Position numbers and translations under genes: made by a program. Source: a virus. Taken from it: a DNA stretch of 22,675 nt. The notes under the pieces are model-generated. The model did no database searches and had not been told where the DNA came from. It worked only from the letters and a program-made list of their open reading frames with translations. The stretch spans positions 1 through 22,675 of IMG/VR virus record IMGVR_UViG_3300035698_012653. One strand, given 5' to 3'. Shown here piece after piece: positions 20,505 to 22,675 of this stretch. The number at the start of each line of letters is the position of its first letter. The stretch's first letter is position 1.

Positions 20505-21825
20505 AACTGATCAACACAAATATCAGGTCCAGAGCGGCGATTTCGTCAAACAAAACTCGTCCTGTGGCCTCTTTCTGGATATGGGGCTGGGGAAAACTAC
20601 GACCGCCTTGACCGTAATAAGCGGCTTTTTGGCTGATTTCAAAGTAACTCATGTTTTAATTATCGCGCCGCTACGGGTTGCGAATACAGTGTGGAAACAG
20701 GAAGCACTGCTCTGGGAACACCTAAAACATCTTGATATCGGTATAGCAACTGGAACGCCAGTCGAACGAAAAGCTGTTGTCAACAGACGTTACGCAATCA
20801 CGGTTATAAATCGTGAAAACGTCGTTTGGTTAGTGGCAAACTGTCCCTGGGTTTGGGATATGGTTATTGTAGACGAGAGCTCTGGCTTTAAAAATCATGC
20901 CGCAAAGAGATTTAAAGCATTGAAAAAAATTCTACCTGAAGTCACTAGCATGGTTTTACTAAGTGGGACACCTGCTCCGAATAGTCAAATAGATCTTTGG
21001 GCTCAAATATATCTATTAGACCAGGGGCGTAGATTAGGGCGAACTATTAGCAACTTTCGCAACAGGTTCTGTACCCGTGATCGTTCAGGTTTTGGATATG
21101 AACTTCGGGAAGGGGCTTCCGAAGAAATAAATGAGTTGATATCGGATATTTGTTTATCCATGTCAGCTGAAGACTATCTAGATCTGCCGAAAACAATTTC
21201 CATAATACACTCAGTAAAATTACCCCCTGTTGCGAGAGCTGCCTACAAAGAACTTGAGAAAGAATGTCTACTAGAACTTGAGACCGGTGACATAACCGCT
21301 TTATCCGCAGGCATTTTAGTCGGTAAGCTTTTGCAAATGTCAAATGGCGCAGTGTACGACGAGGACGGTAAAACCCATCTAATTCACGACGCAAAGATCA
21401 CTGCATTAGAAGACATTGTTGAAGAAAATCCAACTGAAAATTTGTTTGTGGCCTACAATTTTAAATCAGATCTCAAGCGCTTGCAGAAAGCTTTCCCCCA
21501 TGCGAAGGTACTGGATAAGGAGGGGAAGGTTTTAGAGGAATGGAATAAGGGTAAAGTTAAAATGGTTTTGGCTCATCCTGCATCAGCAGGTCATGGGCTT
21601 AATGCACAGTACGGCGGATCAGTGGTTGTATGGTTCGGTTTAAACTGGTCCTTGGAATTGTATCAACAGTTAAATAAAAGACTTGACCGTCAAGGTCAAA
21701 TAAAACCAGTGCGTATCATACACATTGTAAGCGAACAAACCATGGATACGAAAGTGTTAAAAGCTCTTGAAGGTAAAGCAAAGAACCAACAAGAGCTTTT
21801 AGACTATATTAGATATGAAACTTAA
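20494..21825 (+). CDS. SNF2-family DNA helicase/translocase
   Basis: I start at ATG 20494, because AGGA lies about nine bases upstream and the frame before it belongs to VRR-NUC. The product is 443 aa: MLVRTDQHKYQVQSGDFVKQ, then FLDMGLGKTTT (Walker A 31-35), MVIVDESSGFKN (DEAH-like box at 127-130), VLLSGTPAPN, and in the second RecA domain a QLNKRLDRQGQ motif VI near the C-terminus. This is the small phage SNF2 type that commonly pairs with VRR-NUC. It probably moves along double-stranded DNA and remodels forks or junctions. The stop codon (TAA, 21823-21825) shares bases with the stop of the opposing gene. Confidence 0.9.
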   Translation: MLVRTDQHKYQVQSGDFVKQNSSCGLFLDMGLGKTTTALTVISGFLADFKVTHVLIIAPLRVANTVWKQEALLWEHLKHLDIGIATGTPVERKAVVNRRYAITVINRENVVWLVANCPWVWDMVIVDESSGFKNHAAKRFKALKKILPEVTSMVLLSGTPAPNSQIDLWAQIYLLDQGRRLGRTISNFRNRFCTRDRSGFGYELREGASEEINELISDICLSMSAEDYLDLPKTISIIHSVKLPPVARAAYKELEKECLLELETGDITALSAGILVGKLLQMSNGAVYDEDGKTHLIHDAKITALEDIVEENPTENLFVAYNFKSDLKRLQKAFPHAKVLDKEGKVLEEWNKGKVKMVLAHPASAGHGLNAQYGGSVVVWFGLNWSLELYQQLNKRLDRQGQIKPVRIIHIVSEQTMDTKVLKALEGKAKNQQELLDYIRYET

Positions 21826-22274
21826 AGAAAATCACACAGAACTTTTTGAGCTTCAGCTATCGGAAGATCGTTGATAATCGTAGCTTGCGGGAACTCTTTT
21901 GCAATGTGTAAACGTATTGTATCAATGTTAGCAGCTTTACAGTTGTAGGTTAGGATTTTACCTTCGTTTTGAATTGTAACTTTTTTCAAAACTTTTTTGA
22001 TTTCGCGCTGCTTCAAAACTGCGTTTACCATTTCACTAATAAAAATATCTTCATTAGTGTGGATCATTTCACCGTTGCAATCCCATTTAGGAAGTGTGAG
22101 ACAGTGAGCTTTCAAACGAGCTTCTGCTGCTTCATCAGTGAAGTCAAACTGTAAATCTCCGCCCCAACCGTCGTCAACAACAAACGCAACCACTTTATTA
22201 TTAAAAGCAAGCTTGGCTTCCCAACCGTGACCGTCGTGACCGCGAAAAGTTTTTACTGTTTTGATGCTATACAT
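21822..22274 (-). CDS. Phage protein of unknown function (150 aa), lone leftward gene
   Basis: The product is 150 aa. It begins MYSIKTVKTFRGHDGHGWEA and has VAFVVDDGWGGDLQFDF near residue 29, a conserved-looking patch with Gly and Asp residues. A long acidic-basic helical segment follows (SEMVNAVLKQREIKKVLKKV). I have seen this start among hypothetical phage proteins, but no function is known to me. GGAGAATTATA precedes the ATG. It is the only leftward gene in the right half and is served by a TGTACA-type promoter at 22338-22310. Confidence 0.6.
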   Translation of the reverse strand: MYSIKTVKTFRGHDGHGWEAKLAFNNKVVAFVVDDGWGGDLQFDFTDEAAEARLKAHCLTLPKWDCNGEMIHTNEDIFISEMVNAVLKQREIKKVLKKVTIQNEGKILTYNCKAANIDTIRLHIAKEFPQATIINDLPIAEAQKVLCDFL

Positions 22275-22309
22275 TATAATTCTCCATATTGGTTTGTTTC
22301 AATACAGAT

Positions 22310-22338
22310 ATTATGTCGATGCTGCGCGCTGTTGTACA
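22310..22338 (-). promoter_or_regulatory. Leftward promoter for the 150-aa gene
   Basis: Reading leftward, TGTACA (22338-22333) lies 17 bp before CATAAT (22315-22310), a 5-of-6 match to TATAAT. A start near 22303 gives a 29-base leader with GGAG before the ATG at 22274. Confidence 0.6.
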
Positions 22339-22371
22339 TAGTTATATACAAAAACTTTTTACAAAAAAGTA

Positions 22372-22400
22372 TGTACATATAAATAATGATGCCGTATAAT
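22372..22400 (+). promoter_or_regulatory. Rightward promoter for the right-end operon
   Basis: TGTACA (22372-22377) lies 17 bp before a perfect TATAAT (22395-22400). A start near 22407 gives a ~24-base leader with GGAG before the ATG at 22431. It also excludes the ATG codons at 22386 and 22389 as starts. Confidence 0.65.
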
Positions 22401-22430
22401 TTCTATATTAAATGTGAATTGGAGAAACAA

Positions 22431-22649
22431 ATGACTAGACCTTTTGTACATAAGCCTAAGAATTTAGACATTCTCACAGTAAGTCCGATGATGGACAAAG
22501 TGAAATGGCGCGAGATTATGGATCTAGCTAAGCTTCAGGCTTGGTGGGTCGACGGTATGACCTATCAGGGTATATTAGGTAGCGCCGCTTACTTTCAAGC
22601 ACCAAGGGTGCGCACAGGCTACGCAAAACTCGATATTCAAGGAATTTAA
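22431..22649 (+). CDS. Small unknown protein at right end (72 aa)
   Basis: The start at ATG 22431 has GGAG seven bases upstream and lies after the proposed promoter. The 72-aa product begins MTRPFVHKPKNLDILTVSPM, has a tryptophan pair in LAKLQAWWVDGMTYQGI, and ends KLDIQGI. I recognise no family. It is the first gene of a new rightward unit that continues beyond the window. Early position suggests a small regulatory or host-directed protein, but there is no direct evidence. Confidence 0.55.
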   Translation: MTRPFVHKPKNLDILTVSPMMDKVKWREIMDLAKLQAWWVDGMTYQGILGSAAYFQAPRVRTGYAKLDIQGI

Positions 22650-22650
22650 G

Positions 22651-22675
22651 ATGCATAAATCAATTCAAAACATTC
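22651..22675 (+). CDS. Start of the next rightward gene, cut by window edge
   Basis: ATG at 22651 follows the previous stop by one base, with AAGGA about nine bases before it. Only MHKSIQNI can be read. Operon spacing supports a real gene; nothing can be said about its function. Confidence 0.35.

Noticed and set aside
22386-22430. ATG codons at 22386 and 22389 as start of the right-end gene
   Set aside because: They lie upstream of the predicted transcript start; ATG 22431 has a GGAG site.

Overview
The window is part of the genome of a tailed, short-tail (podovirus-like) bacteriophage. The virion genes form a BPP-1-type head module: portal, Bbp19-like protein, scaffold, major capsid protein and Bbp16-like cement protein. 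These are followed by tail-tube (gp11-like) and stabilisation-type proteins. A damaged gapR (DUF2312) gene suggests an alphaproteobacterial host, because that family is concentrated there; this is inference. No tRNA, integrase, lysis gene or phage RNA polymerase was recognised.

Layout. (1) Positions 1-8509, all leftward: late genes. In transcription order these are small terminase, large terminase, three small unknown proteins, portal, Bbp19-like, scaffold, major capsid, Bbp16-like cement, a 61-aa protein, a staple-like 102-aa protein, tail tube A-like, and a stabilisation protein cut by the window edge. (2) 8510-8997: an AT-rich non-coding stretch with about ten copies of a GGTAACAAG-type repeat, my best candidate for a replication origin. 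(3) 8998-11537, leftward: an HTH regulator followed by a large Prim-Pol/PriCT/SF3 primase-helicase. (4) 11538-11701: a divergent promoter region. (5) 11702-21825, rightward: small early proteins with strongly structured RNA between them, then a DUF2800 nuclease, gapR, a DEDDh exonuclease, a DUF2815 ssDNA-binding candidate, a Dam-type methylase, a family B DNA polymerase, two MazG-type proteins, a ThyA-family enzyme, dCMP deaminase, a VRR-NUC nuclease and an SNF2 helicase. (6) 21822-22675: a single leftward gene, a second divergent promoter region and the start of another rightward operon.

The genes fit a self-sufficient replication programme. The primase-helicase would open and prime the DNA, polymerase B with the DUF2815 protein would copy it, and the nucleases and SNF2 helicase would process recombination intermediates. 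The MazG, deaminase and ThyA-family enzymes would reshape the nucleotide pool. The ThyA-family enzyme has Asp where thymidylate synthase has its substrate-selecting Asn. This points to a dCMP-directed enzyme and possibly to modified cytosine in the phage DNA.

Points that most deserve attention: the Asn-to-Asp change in the ThyA-family protein; five intergenic TGTACA elements, each 17 bp from a -10-like hexamer and oriented towards a gene; the GGTAACAAG iteron cluster; a leader RNA with three mutually exclusive pairing partners; and two neighbouring genes broken by small sequence events, one by a 47-bp exact tandem duplication in gapR and one by an apparent single-base loss in an A-run.
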